NCBI GenBank assembly: GCA_029204225.1 | Contig: CM055109.1 | Coordinates: 2,456,938-2,520,937, forward strand | DNA from: Diphasiastrum complanatum | Taxonomy: Eukaryota > Streptophyta > Lycopodiopsida > Lycopodiales > Lycopodiaceae | Reading direction: 5' to 3' | Length of the DNA stretch: 64,000 nt | In this document: in pieces, positions 34,386 through 46,793 of the stretch | Numbering within the stretch: the stretch's first letter is position 1 | Layout: each line of letters starts with the position of its first letter | Position numbers and translations under genes: made by a program | The notes under the pieces: generated by a model | Seen by the model: only the letters and a program-made list of their open reading frames with translations | Told to the model about the DNA's origin: nothing | Databases searched by the model: none

Positions 34386-34668
34386 AATTCCTTATGAAAA
34401 TCTCTACTAGGAGACATGTACTCCAAGATGCAAATCTCCAAGACTTTCTAGCTTTGTTTGATTAAATGAAAGTGACTCAAACTTGGTTTTTGAAGGTATA
34501 AATCAACAAATCAGATCCTCTTTGATCTATTTTCATCAAAAGGGAACCAAATTTGGAGGTACTAGATGACTAACTAGTAGCAAAGGCAAAACCAATACTA
34601 CTCAAAATCTAGGATTAAAGTTTGTATATTCAAATATAAAGCTCAATTATGATTAGGCTCCGATACCA

Positions 34669-35175
34669 TGATAAAATTTGTGCAACATGAATCCCAATCA
34701 AAGATAAAATTGACGAAAAATGTACATCTGATTGATCTAGATCCAACCTATGAGCTAGAATCAAGACTAGTTACCAAAACTAGCTTATCTTGGCATTTAA
34801 CTCCACAAGAGGCACATACATTTGATCAAACACTCCAAAGAAAGGTGCAACAATCTTCCTAGATCTGTAATCAAATTTAGTACTTTCCAATCAATGCAAC
34901 AAAGGCATAAGATTGCTCACATATGATAGTTCTAACTAGCCACACAAAGACAATGTGAAGGATTTGAAAAATCTTAAACTTTTTCATCATTAATCAACAA
35001 GATTTACATTGATATATATACATATCCTTCTCAGATCTAGGGTTTATGCTTACCCTTCAACCATATGTGACCTAAACCTAAATTCAAAACCCTAAGATAG
35101 GCTATCAACCCTAGAATTGACCTCATGAACTCAAGATCCGTCAACAAGTCAAAAATTGCAAAAAATAGTCCAACA
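34669..35175 (-). repeat. Copia-G 5' LTR
   Basis: On the minus strand starts TGTTGGACTATTTTTTGC at 35175 and ends ...AAATTTTATCA at 34669; 507 bp. The PBS TGGTATCGGAGCC follows at 34668-34656 (one base from the usual AGAGCC). TATA-like TATATATATCAATG near 35015. Gag follows on the same strand at 32876. Confidence 0.75.
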
Positions 35176-38100
35176 TTCTCTCTACAATGCTAATGGACAT
35201 TTTGTACTCATTAGTGAAGATGCCAATAGACCTCGTGTGAGAAATTTACATGATTAGGCACAGGGCTAAGCATCTATACATGTGGCATGTGCCACATCAT
35301 CACTTACAAGTAGAATTGTGAAATTTCAACATGAATAAGCTCACTTGAAATGTAATCCACCAAAGTTCAAGGTTTTCTTAAGTGGATAATGTAAAAAAAC
35401 ACCCGGAATTAACCCTTACGATTTTTGTGATGAGATCCACAGGTACCACTCAAACCTGTGCAGTGTCGAATGTCGACATTGGGAAAGTTCTTTTCGAATA
35501 TTTATAATAACAATTAGTATTATATAATGCCTCCAGAAAATTCAGGATGCACAGTAGTAACTTGTAAGGTAGGCAGGCCCAGGGAACGTTTCTATCAACA
35601 GGACCACATCACTATTGTGACTTGAGACCTGTGACAGTCTGACCCTATACCTTTCTAAGCAAATATTACCAGACAGAGTCTGACAGACTGTGACACTCCA
35701 CTTTCTCTATACATGAATAAAATGTGCACTGACTATAAGAGTGAACTTTTATGTACTGTACCAACAGTAACCGAGCAATGGGCATCATTTTACTGGGCAT
35801 TAGCATATGGCAGGTAGCCGTGATTCATGAACATTGAATACAATAATGCCTCTCGCTGTAGCCACGCGTAATCGTTTGCCTCAAGGGAGTCCTCCTCATG
35901 AGTCATGTTCATAGAACCCAGACGATTCTAATTTTTATCACATTCCACAACAGTTCGAACTTCGAGCTTCATTAGCCTGCGAGAAAATTCAAAAGAGAAA
36001 TCGCACTGAGCAGCCTGGTTGCTTTGGATGGCATATGGGCCCATATGGCATATGCCATATGGCGTGTAAAGACCTGAATAAACCTTGAACGCCAACGCCA
36101 CGAGTCATGATCAAGGTGGCACGGATCTTAGAATGAAACGTGGCGCGTCGGCGTCGCTCTCGTTATGGAGTGATTCGTTATCTAGTATCGACTATCGCGT
36201 TGTCCCAAAGTTTTAAAGGGACTCCTGTCCTGCGGAGGATCATCAAAGCTAACGCGGTGCACCGTGTGGAGCGCACTCTTGGTGCGCCGCGTACGTCCGG
36301 TATCCCCCAGGCGGCCCCACTGGCACTGATAACCCATTCTAGCTGAGGTCAGAGGCAGCTTTGGATAGAATAATACCACACAAAGTATGGTGCCCACAAA
36401 TAGCTTGTTTCCAGTTGCTGAGTCCGTACTAGGTGCTGCAGGCTCCTTCCTACCTTAATGATATATCTCATATTATATACAAAAAGATGATCTATCTTTC
36501 AATGACGTCACCTTTTGAAAAATAATGCATTTTAAAACATTTAACTAAGAAATGTTGCATTCTATGATAATAAGTAACCTAGTTAAAAAATAGTGCATTA
36601 CATTCATCCTAATAAAAAAGTTTTAACATAATTAATAAGCATCCAACTATTTTTCTTGGGCAGCAACCTTGCTCGCTCCAACAATTAATTTCATGGGACA
36701 ATGTGTTATCAAGTTAGAAATTAGCCACATATCAATAGTTTTATAAACAAAAGTTGTGCAAAAGGTGAAGCACCTGCATGGTAAAATTTTACATTTTGAA
36801 GTATTATAATGATCTAAATTTTACATGCATCTTATATATTTAAAAATAGACAATTTAGAATCCTTCATATATTTACTAAAACTAAATGTTTTTACAAAAT
36901 TAAATTTTTAATGATTCTAAAAATTCAACATCTTTGCATTATATTTTAAAAGTTGGTTTTTGATAAAGTTTGTCGATTTCCATTCCTACTCTGCCAATTT
37001 TCTTGAGCAATGCAACTCACAATACCAAAATTGACACAACACCTTAATATTGATACATGATTCACAACCGTGTATAATTGGGAAATTGACACAAGACCTT
37101 AATAGCTAATAATGATATATTATAGGATTGAAATACATAGAAAAACTAACCGATTGAGAGAAAACGCATTGACTTGACTACTTTTGGAACACAAGTAACG
37201 AGTCACTATTGTTCTGCTGCAGTTATCAATATAAAAGAAAAGGATTGGTATCAATGGATATTGGACATTATCTACAACTTTACAAGGGCCCGCCGCCCGG
37301 GGTGACCGGCATATCATATATGGATGCTAACTTTTGTTGATATCTTTATGATAGCGATCGCGAATCTGGACTATAGTCAATGCGTCAGACGTCAGTGTTT
37401 AAAATTTAATAATGCTTAACAAATCTTAGTTCTATACTTTTAAAATCGTTCACACTGTCCACACACACAGTGCACACTAGGTAATGAGTCACGAGTGTGT
37501 TGGACCTTGGGCCTTGCCTGTTGTGACATTTAAAATTGGATAGTACGATTAATACTACAAAGATATTATTGTCTCCTCTGTAACGGTGTAACCGGTTCGA
37601 CTCGTGACGGCACAGTCCAGACTCTGGATGTTACTATGAATATTAATGCTTTCTATGGCTATGGGTATATTACTATAGGTTCTATGCAATATACCTGTAG
37701 CTTCAATGGATAAATGTCAGTGAGAACTGACGAGGAAATTCGTGGATTCATCAATCAGGCGCATCGTGACAGTCAGGACTCAGGACTGAGCCACTGAGCG
37801 CTCAAAATATTAGGAGACTTGGATTACGGATATATGTAAAATATATATATATATACATCAAAACCAAGTTGAAATCTACATTTAGAATTGATGCATTCGA
37901 TCAAAACAAAAATCCAGAAACCTCGCAACCGTTCCAGACGTTTCGAAGTTCGATCTCACGGATTTCTCAACTAAAATGTCAATCCAAACAATTGGCATTT
38001 AAATTCTTAATCACAAGAGTTAGCATGTGAGAGTTTATGGGTTTTTCTTCGAGCACCGATGCAAATGTAGGCTCTAGAGCACCGCATGAGATTCATCATC

Positions 38101-39557
38101 GATGTCAACTCGTGAATTTACAAAGCATAGATATTAGAGACTATAATGCACCGACTTGACAAATAATACACCCACATAAAGGACAATTGTTACATATTAT
38201 GCCCATATTTCAGATTGCTTAAAAATCAAAATGGGAGACCCACTCTTATCAAGGGTGATTATGTATTGCATATGCAAATTATGCTTCATAATGATCTTGC
38301 GAAAAAAGCTCAGCTTTGAAAATTCTATTGCATAATGGTCATGTGAGAAAGCAGCCACTATCTTTTACGCAATGAAAGGAGCCAAGCAGATCACATCCTG
38401 CCAGGTAAAGAATCATAGTCTTGGCTCCTCCAGGCCATGCCTATGACTCTTTACTGAGCAAATTGTCATTTGCATGGCTCATTCCATAAAATGTAATCTA
38501 TATCTAGATTCGGCACAAAAGGATGGGGATCTAATATTGTATGACATCGTGAAAACATGCACATGGATTTCAACAAAACCGAATATCATACTATCCTAGA
38601 TATCCAATATATTTCAGAATCGGTAAAAAGAACTTAATTCTTTTACAGGTTAGAATTCTTCTTGGTTGCTATAGTCATTATAGAGAAACACTCTATAACA
38701 GAAAAAAAATCCAAATTACTAGATTCATGTATGGAACAGATTCCATCTGCTTTACTTTGCAAGATCCAAGTCTAATTGCAAACAGAGATGGTTCCATATA
38801 TGAATTATCAGTCTTGCCATTACATTTCCCTTAGAATCATCGAATTCTCAAAATTCTAATCCACACAAGAGAAAAGAAATTCAAATTCCCAGAGGCAGTC
38901 TTCTTAAATGATTCCCAATTGTTATTCTCACTTGCAATTAGTTATACTTCAGGAATTGAATTTGAATTAAATAATTAGATCACTAAGACCACCAATCATC
39001 TATATCTTAGACTGCTACTTTTTCACCCCTTCCAAAAATGGTTCAGGTTAACAAAACCCCAAATTTGTACTATGAAACAAAACTCAATTTGATATCAGTA
39101 ACTTTAACACTAATCATCCTGACAGTTTTGATTGTTCAACCCTTAAGTGCTACACTTGATTCCTAGTAAATCTTCTTATGGATCAACATAGAAATTGTTC
39201 CAACTAGATTTACGTTATTCTTGGTCTTTATTGATCTCTAAAACAATAAATGCTCCTTAATTGACAGATTCACAAAATCTTCAACTAAAAGTGAAGAGTA
39301 CAGTGACCTTATAGAACTGACCAATTCCATCACATTAAGATCATTCACTTTATAAGTCAGTTCTGTTTGATCAATAACCAATGAATTTGAACAAATCGAA
39401 AACGTCCATGGTCTCTTCAAGTTTTACGTAAATTGGGATTTTCAAATTCCATTCAATATGGACCTAAACTGTGAAAATCGATCAAACATCGACTTGACAA
39501 TTTCACAGTTACTATCACATATTGGAAGGATTCTGAAACATCCAACATGCATCCAAA
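35176..39557. other. 4.4-kb stretch without recognisable gene or element
   Basis: No open frame with known motifs. 35950-36360 is more GC-rich than its surroundings and keeps short frames on both strands (for example 36140-36346 plus, Arg-rich). 36450-37120 is very AT-rich. A GC-rich knot (GGGCCCGCCGCCCGGGG) lies at 37286. A sequence GGTTCGACTCG near 37594 resembles a Pol III B box but has no A box partner. This is the longest element-poor stretch besides the lectin locus and may hold non-coding or regulatory DNA. Confidence 0.4.
36032..36062. repeat. Two overlapping perfect palindromes
   Basis: CATATGGGCCCATATG (36032-36047, 16 bp) overlaps a 22-bp perfect palindrome at 36041-36062 centred on CATATG and built of CCATATGGCAT and its complement. 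Together they give 31 bp of dyad symmetry in a GC-richer island. Confidence 0.95.
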
Positions 39558-40311
39558 ATGACATGTTATGATTTCAATAAAAAAAAATCAATTTTTATGA
39601 AAATTGCCAAAAAAACTGGGAAATTAGCCCTGGGATTTTCGAAATCTATTCAAAATCTACATGCGACTGGAGCAAAGGCCGAGTCACCTCTGGAAATAGA
39701 GATAGTCTTGCTACCATTGATTCATCTGGCAAACTCAAACCCACACGGATTCATGACGAGAGATCCTCTACGACTAATTCAGTGTTTGAGCCATACCAGT
39801 CCACCCATGAAAATTGTCATTATGTTGAATCCACTGATATCATAAACTGGAGTCATAAATTAGCTACCATCGATTGTGTGAATGTCGATTCTTGTGCTCA
39901 ACATAAGGAGGATCTTACCTATACTCCTTTGACCGATAACGAACAAATTCCTGATCTAAACACCCTTATCATTAATATCAATTTTGATATTCTTCCACGC
40001 AATGTTGAGTTGTTAAATGTTGCATGGCTACTACTGATGAATCATAATATTTTTTCATAGATGATGACAAAGTCTTACAAATTCAAAATTGCTCAGAAGA
40101 TTCGAACATTTATGATATTCAACTACATGGAGGCCCTTCCACTTAAGGCCTTTCCGCAACAATCATCCAAAGTGGAACCAGTCACCAAAGTTACGGTCAA
40201 AAAATATGATACCAAGCTATATTGGGTCAAACGACCAAACTATCCATGGGACCTCTGTGAGGAGGAAACAATTTTTCAAATCGACGACCATGAAAGAAAA
40301 GATGAAGAAAA
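39558..40311 (+). pseudogene. Ty3/gypsy gag-protease region remnant
   Basis: Plus-strand fragments in shifting frames: HYVESTDIINWSHKLATIDC (about 39830), then ILPRNVELLNVAWLLLMNHN (about 40000-40050) and KYDTKLYWVKRPNYPWDL (40200). The INW...LA..D block matches the piece after the protease at about 1930 on the minus strand, so both are copies of one gypsy lineage. Catalytic protease residues are not visible. Interrupted at 40312 by a solo LTR and continuing at 40959. Confidence 0.5.
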
Positions 40312-40958
40312 TGTGAAAGAGTTCAGATCATTATGATCCAATCTACTTGAATGATCTTTGGTTAGAGAGAAATACACTACCAATCTCACCAATGTAGAAA
40401 AATCAGCATCTACACACAAAATGAGATGCAAACACTAATAGAACTTGATCAAACTTGAATAAATTGATAAAGTACTATTGTTGTCCATAAAAATGAGCAA
40501 GCTACTGTATTTCACACGAGTGGATCCAAAAATAACAAATATAGATCATTCTACACATAGAATTGCAAGCAATCACCAAGATAGTGCACCAATGGATAGT
40601 AGAACCCAAGAGAACCATGTATAAGCATGAAATGAGATAGAGAAGAGAGAAGATCACTCTCTCCACGAGTTACATCCTTTTATAAAATGTCCAAACCCTA
40701 TTTAGCCACTTGACTTTCCCACCAAAATGCTAACCCTACTAATTTTGGGTCTAGATTCAATGTACCCAACTATTCAAATTTGAATCTACTCAAACTCGCA
40801 TTCTAACTTTCCCACACTTTCAAAAAGTGTTTATTCAAATGAAATTTAGACTAATGAACTTTGAAAAGTCAATCTCTAAGTCTAAAACAAGTTTTGGCCT
40901 CAATATGCCAAATATGAAAATATAACAAAATGCGATGAAACTAGTTGAATCTTTCACA
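40312..40958 (-). mobile_element. Copia-B solo LTR
   Basis: Full-length family LTR (647 bp), minus orientation: starts at 40958 with TGTGAAAGATTCAACTAG, ends at 40312 with TGAACTCTTTCACA. Flanked by AAAA on both sides (40308-40311 and 40959-40962), a 4-bp match at the place of the usual 5-bp duplication. Splits the gypsy element. Confidence 0.85.
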
Positions 40959-41774
40959 AAAACCCCTACAAATTCAACCGCCTGGAGACCTAACCATTGT
41001 TAGGAAAGTTCCTGAGATCGCATCCGCTCATACACCAATCCCCGAACCTCCCAAATCACCATCCAAATAGCTAAAAGGCAAGCCCCCCCCTCGAATCACC
41101 AGCCCATGATGTGCCTACATACTTTAAGGACTATACGATCGAGGATGTAACCATCCAATTACCCTAAGCTCAACGGTAATTCACCCTACGAATGCCCAAC
41201 CCGCACCATCACACTTTCCTTGATTGAGCCACATGAAAGTAAAGAATATATTGTCCACGTCGGGGCTCATTTCAATCACGAACAACGCAGGCGACTTGAA
41301 AAGCTTCTGTGCAAATATCGACATGTCTTTGCTTGGTCCTATAAAGACATGAAAGGAGTCTCACCCTAGGTAGCTATCCATCGTATTCCCCTTAAACCGG
41401 GTGTGAGACCAACCGTTAGCCGTCCCTACAGATGCAATCTGATCTACAAGGTCAAAATCAAAGAAGGACTACAATGCTTGTTAGATGCAAGATTCATCTA
41501 TGAAATCGAACATATTGAGTGGGTCACCCCAATCGTCATCGTTCCTAAGAAAAATGGAAAACTCTGGATCTGTGTTGATTTTAAGAAACTTAATGTCGTC
41601 ACAGAATGTGATCATTTTCCATTACCATTCAGAGAATCCATTCTAGAAAATCTAGCAGGAGATGAGGCCTAATCCTTCTTAGATGGCTTTAGCGGATATA
41701 ATATGATCCAAATTGCTGAAGAATATCAACATGAAACCGCTTTTGCCACAGAATGAGGGACCTTCTATTGGAAA
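40959..41774 (+). pseudogene. Ty3/gypsy reverse transcriptase N-terminal half
   Basis: Plus strand. From about 41280: CKYRHVFAWSYKDMKGVSP, then IHRIPLKPGVRPTVSRPYR and, open from 41403, IEWVTPIVIVPKKNGKLWIC, VDFKKLNVVTECDHFPLP and LENLAGDEA. After a stop at 41670: SFLDGFSGYNMIQIAEE and ETAFATE*GTFYWK. These are the fingers and first palm motifs of a Tat/Athila-like RT. The sequence ends just before the expected VMPFGL block, where an LTR fragment begins. Confidence 0.85.
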
Positions 41775-41932
41775 TGTGAAGAATAAAAAGCTATCCAACT
41801 TGTCTATAGGGGTTAATGAGGAAAATCATCTTGCTTGTGCATTTACAAGTTTTAAATATTATTTTCTAGCATGTACAAACTCGAGCTACATGACATGCAC
41901 AATGTCTAGATGGTCATATTTCTGTGTTGGCA
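41775..41932 (+). repeat. LTR fragment (family D variant)
   Basis: 158 bp starting TGTGAAGAATAAAAAGC, near-identical to the first part of the minus-strand LTR at 8916. It is cut at about CATATTTC, where the inverted composite begins. Confidence 0.8.
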
Positions 41933-42519
41933 AAATTGAGAGACTGGAAGCACACAAAGATGCAATGAAAGATCTGATGAAAAATTGGTTAGGCTCTGCG
42001 AAATGAGTCTTTTCCCTTGGTGCATGAACTATGCTTATCACATTTGAATAAGACTGTTGAGTCAAATGACTCGGCTAATTCTACTTGATTCTAACTTTGA
42101 TTATGAGAGTGAAGTGGTAGAAATGCACAAAGCAATTAATCGGGAGGCATACATTCATATTGACATAACTCTAGATTGAATGAGATGATTGGATTGAATT
42201 TAAAAAGTAATAAGTACAAAGTCAGCTGAAATGGTGAGCACAAAACTATTGCAATAATTATCGTGTACTTGAAACTATCTCTTACTTATTGACTCTAACT
42301 CGATAATTTGAAGATCATTCGATATCTTACACACTCGTTATCCTAGTAAACTAATCGATGTATATACATCTACTGTATCTTTAGCTTGATTCAATTCATA
42401 ATTCACTTTGCAATACTTGGCTATACATTTACCATTGTCACGCTATTACATGCTACTATTATGGTCGATGAAAATGTGTGAGTGGAAATTCAGAAATGTC
42501 AAGAACGCTCTGATATCAC
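41933..42519 (-). other. Leader-like sequence, inverted copy of 27198-27800
   Basis: Minus-strand equivalent of the sequence following the Copia-E LTR, including PBS TGATATCAGAGCG at 42518-42506. Non-coding apart from a short plus-strand open piece ending KNWLGSAK (42003). Confidence 0.65.
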
Positions 42520-43282
42520 TGATGCGAACGACAAAGCAAATTAATAGCGAATGAAATGAATTCAGATGGATTTCAGATATGGTTGCTGGTCACTGCCTGC
42601 TATATCATTCCTACAATCCTCCAGAAAGTAGATAGACACTACTGATCTACGTTATAGATTAGTACAACATTGAAAAAAATTGAACCAGCATGCGAAATTG
42701 ATAAAAACAAGTGAATGAGATACACAAGCAATACTAGACAGTAATTCATTCAAGATCATACAAACATTAAGAGTGATATGTGCGTAATAGCTACAATATC
42801 ATCTATTGATGTTCTTGATTTCGAGCGCTGTATGACAGACCCACACAGCGCATTGGCGTGAGAGAAGCGACGTTCTCTCACGAATAATGTCTCGCTTACT
42901 AGTGGACTTTCTGGATCTTTGTGGATCCTGCTTACAAGATTGTCTCGCTCACAGACGGAGTTCTATTATGTATGTTTTCTATCTGCTACTGTATGTATTT
43001 TATACCTCTAGTAATTCAATACATTTAGAGTAGCATATCTGATTAGATAGACTAAACATCTATAACTAATCATGGATTACAAGAGTGGTGGGTTAGGCAC
43101 GTCCTAACGCTCTTTCGCTGATGTCATCATATCAGATCAGAGTTTTTGTACTTCATGGTTCTTGTATGATCTTCCTGATCCTTTGAAGCGTGAAGGTCGA
43201 AAAGTGTCGCGAAGATTTTTCGTGTCACTTCGAGTCATTTGACTTTCGCGTCGTCTGACTTTCTCCTATTGTATCACGAATA
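42520..43282 (-). repeat. Copia-E 3' LTR, minus
   Basis: Same LTR as 26458-27197. End GCATCA at 42520; the start is altered (TA instead of TG at 43282), next to GCAAAAGGAAAA. Lies downstream of the minus-strand Copia-E pol. Confidence 0.75.
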
Positions 43283-43337
43283 TTTTTCCTTTTGCAAATA
43301 TTTCGCGTTCATGTCTTTGCGTCAGGATGTTCGCAAA

Positions 43338-44194
43338 TGTTAAAATTGGCAAAAGCTAACTTGGTTAAATCTTGTTAATGACTTGTACTTATCATCATTA
43401 GACCTGTGTGGAGCCTGTTCCCATGTGTGAAAACTATGCCTAAGTCATTTAGATAGATCATATAGATGGTACATATCATTTAATTTGCAAACTAGTGGCT
43501 AAATTGGCCAAAAACTAGTTTAGTAGTATTATGCCACTTGGCACCATTCTAGTGGTAGAAAATGCTATATCACATGGGTAGGAGTGGTCTCCCACATGTG
43601 AAATATCATATAGATGTTCATATCCATTGTATATAGTTTTCATACAAGTCAGAAGTCAAATCTCCTAGATTGTAGGACCTACCTCTTAATTTGTACGAAT
43701 CTAGAAGGTCAACACTAGCCACCAATGATGATGTGGCAAATTAATGGAATCTTAGACAAAGTGGATATGGATAAGCACTATGACCTATCTCACACGTGCT
43801 GGAAGTGGCTTAGAGAGAGAGTATGATAATTTTTGTATTTAATCCATGATGGATCCACTTTGAGATACCAATGAAGCAAGATCTTGGTTTTGGAGGCATA
43901 TCTTGAGTATTCTCATATTTGTGTTGTGATTTTATGGTTCTATTGCTTTCTAACACTTGTGTACTTCACTGTCTACTGTAAGTCCATACATGTACTATTA
44001 TTCACACTTGTGAAGACAATAGGTCTCAAGTTTAATCATTTGCTTGTTGTTCTTGCTAGGTTTTTTTATGGGAAAATGATCTAATTCTAGATCTAATCAT
44101 TGGTTGATTAGTAGATCAAGTAATCTAGCTTCCAACGCCTCTTGAGGATCTGATCTAGATCCATTCTTGGTCTTTATTTCTCTGAAATTTCACA
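43338..44194 (+). repeat. Copia-F LTR, plus (nested)
   Basis: 857 bp, TGTTAAAATTGGC to TCTGAAATTTCACA; PBS at 44195-44207 has one change (TGGAATCAGAGCC). Inverted partner of 25544-26402, inserted at the corresponding position of Copia-E. Confidence 0.85.
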
Positions 44195-45000
44195 TGGAAT
44201 CAGAGCCAAGTACGAGAGATTAAAACATTGATCTAAACAACACCCAGATTGGCAAGTTTTTGAGAAAACTCACTAGTCTTGAGTGGGCGAGTTTGAAGAG
44301 TTAGTTAGCCTTGATATTTGTGCATCAAACTTGGTGGTGGGCTGCAGTGGTACTATTCACACGTGTGAGGAGGTACAGTACCATTTTTGGTGCTATATTT
44401 TTCAGTTTGATACTAGATCTTACTCATACACCCAAACTAGCAAGTTTTTGGAAAGTAGCTAATCTTGAGGTAGCGAGTTTGAATAGATAGATAGAATCAT
44501 TATATTTGTACCAAATATTGTTGTGGGATTTAGGTGTACTTCCCACACGTGTGATGTCGTACAGAACATGTTCTGAACAATAAAATTCAGTTTTGGTGCA
44601 TTTAATGCCTCATACACCCAAAACTAGTCAATCTAGTGCATTTTTCGAGCTTTCTAATGCATTGTTTCTATTCCTTTGATTTGTTCTTGGTATAGATCAA
44701 TCATATAGATGATTTGAAGCTTTATCACAGTACATTAAAGCTGATTCTCAGATGCTTTGGGTGTGCATTAAAGTTGAGAGTGAAAGATTGCCAAAACCAT
44801 AGATTAAGGAGTGATTCGCAAGGGGAGAGATTGAAATCCATTGTATCTTCATCCTAGATGTGTTCAAGAGTGAAAGGGTTGAGACTAGAAGCATCTAAGT
44901 GCTAGAATTCAGCCTTGGATAGGTCCTCCAAGTGAAATCTTAAGTGAATCTCTAGAGCACAAACACTCATAAAGGCAAAATCTACCAATACAAGTTGAGC
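44195..45000 (+). other. Copia-F leader fragment
   Basis: Non-coding internal sequence following the LTR, ending at about 45000 where Copia-E RT (minus) begins, the same breakpoint as at 24746. Confidence 0.7.
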
Positions 45001-46793
45001 CTGGATTCATGCAGAATTGGCTCATCCTAAACACGACATAAGCAATGTCGGGACGTGTGTTATCTGCAAGATACATCAGTGATCCGATCAGCTTCATGTA
45101 TGGTGTATGCTGCATCAATTCTCTTTCTTCTTTAGTCTTTGAACAATCTCTATTTGTCAAGACTGTTCCTGCAAGCATTGGAGTATTTGCTCCTTTGCAA
45201 TTTAGCATCCCGAAATCCTCTAGGATTTTTTGGATATATTTGGACTAATGAAAATACAATTTACCTCCCTCATAGTCCTTGTCGATCTATAAGCCAAGAT
45301 AAAATCTAGCTTCTCCCATGTCTGCAATCTCGAAATGTTTCGAGATGTCATGCTTCACCTCATCAATAAGTTCTTCACTTTTGTAGAGTATCAGAGTGTC
45401 ATCCACATATACAGCTGCAATGATGATCTTCCCATCTGTAATTCCTACATAAACATTGGAATCAGCCATTAGTGGCTTGAATCCTAAGGATTTCAGGGCT
45501 TGATCTTATTTCTTAGTCAGATTGGGTTTTCTATCCCACCATAATTCATGTGGTGTCGTGTGAGGAACACCATATGTAAGCAGCTATAGCTACTGCTTCA
45601 ACCCACAGCACTCTTGGAGCCTTCGAATAGGCCGCATCATGCACCTGGCATCTTCCATTAGAGTCCTATTGTGTTGTAGTGTGTAAGATGCAGTTCTTTT
45701 GTGAATGATTCCACAATTATTGTAGAAATCAATGAATCAGTTAGAGATGTATTCCCCAGCTCAATCTGTTCTGATCTGCTTCACTTTATTTCCAGTGCAT
45801 CTTTCTGCCCAATTCACATACTCTGTGAATTTGTCAAATGCTTCTGATTTATTGTGAATAAAGTAGACTCTGGCAAACTTACTGTAATCATCAATACAAG
45901 TAATATAATATTTCAAGCCTCCTACTAAGATCATGTTGAAAGGTCCACAGATGTCAGAATGTACTAGCTCCATAATCTTGGTCGTTGTAGGAGTCCTTGA
46001 CAAAAAGAGTACGTGACATCTTACCCTTCATACATGCATCACAAGTCATCGAATTGGTTGCATTCGAGATGCTCACCTATGTGATTGTTCCACAATGGCT
46101 TGCTTGATATAGTGCCATTGCATTCATATGGCACAGTCTCATGTGCCATAGAGTATCTGGTGAATCATCATGATTCTGATGCACTTGATCTACAGGTAGG
46201 CGTACCTTCAAGTGATAGAGGTTGCCTTTTCTTCTACCTTGAGTGATAAGTGTACTGGTGCTTGCACCAACAACATTGTATGCTTCGTTTGAGAACATTA
46301 CATGCATCCCTGCATCAGTTATTCTTGCCACTAATAGCAAGTCATGCTGTAGTGCAAGCACAATCTGTCTCTGTCTTTAGTGTTGAGCCATAGTGAACCA
46401 ATACGATTCACTTGATGCTTTGATCCATCTCCAAGAATGATAAATCTTGATGGATCTGCACTTCAGAAATCAGACATGATCCGTGTTGATGTAACAAAGT
46501 GTGAGGTATCTCCTGAATCAAGGATTATCTCCTGTGTGTCAGGTGTTGATACTGCACAGTTCTTCCATTTGCCTTTGTTGGCTCCTTTTGCTTGTTGATC
46601 TCGATCCTGCTTTCGATCTGACTCCCTCTTAGGCTTGAATTGTTTCGTTGTCTTTTCTTTGTTGTTGTAGAGGGCTTGGTCAAAAGCATCCTTGTGATCA
46701 AGATGCTTTCGAACTTCGACTTCTTCTCGAATCTCGGCAACTGTCTTTTCGAGTTTCATAGTAGGATCTTTTGCTAGAAGCGTTCTGGTTTGT
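45001..46793 (-). pseudogene. Copia-E pol, minus copy, with INT-RT deletion
   Basis: Minus strand. Lys-rich gag tail (KPKRESDRKQDRDQQAKG) runs straight into the protease site ILDSGDTSHFVTS (about 46525) without a zinc knuckle, so the CCHC module is deleted here while half of it survives in the plus copy. Pre-integrase HMRLCHMNAMALYQ; integrase LVHSDICGPFNMIL and CIDDYSKFARVYFI, EYVNWAERCTGNKVKQIRTD. Same deletion as the plus copy joins integrase to ...SLGFKPLMADSNVYV; then AAVYVDDTLILYKS and RPDIAYVVFRMSQFCMNP, interrupted at 45000. Stops near 46080 and 45500. The last 99 codons differ from the plus copy at only about two residues, while the pre-integrase part differs at about 14 of 94. Confidence 0.85.

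Noticed and set aside
37585-37610. Possible tRNA or SINE Pol III B box (GGTTCGACTCG)
   Set aside because: No A box at the right distance, no T-stem pairing and no cloverleaf could be formed.
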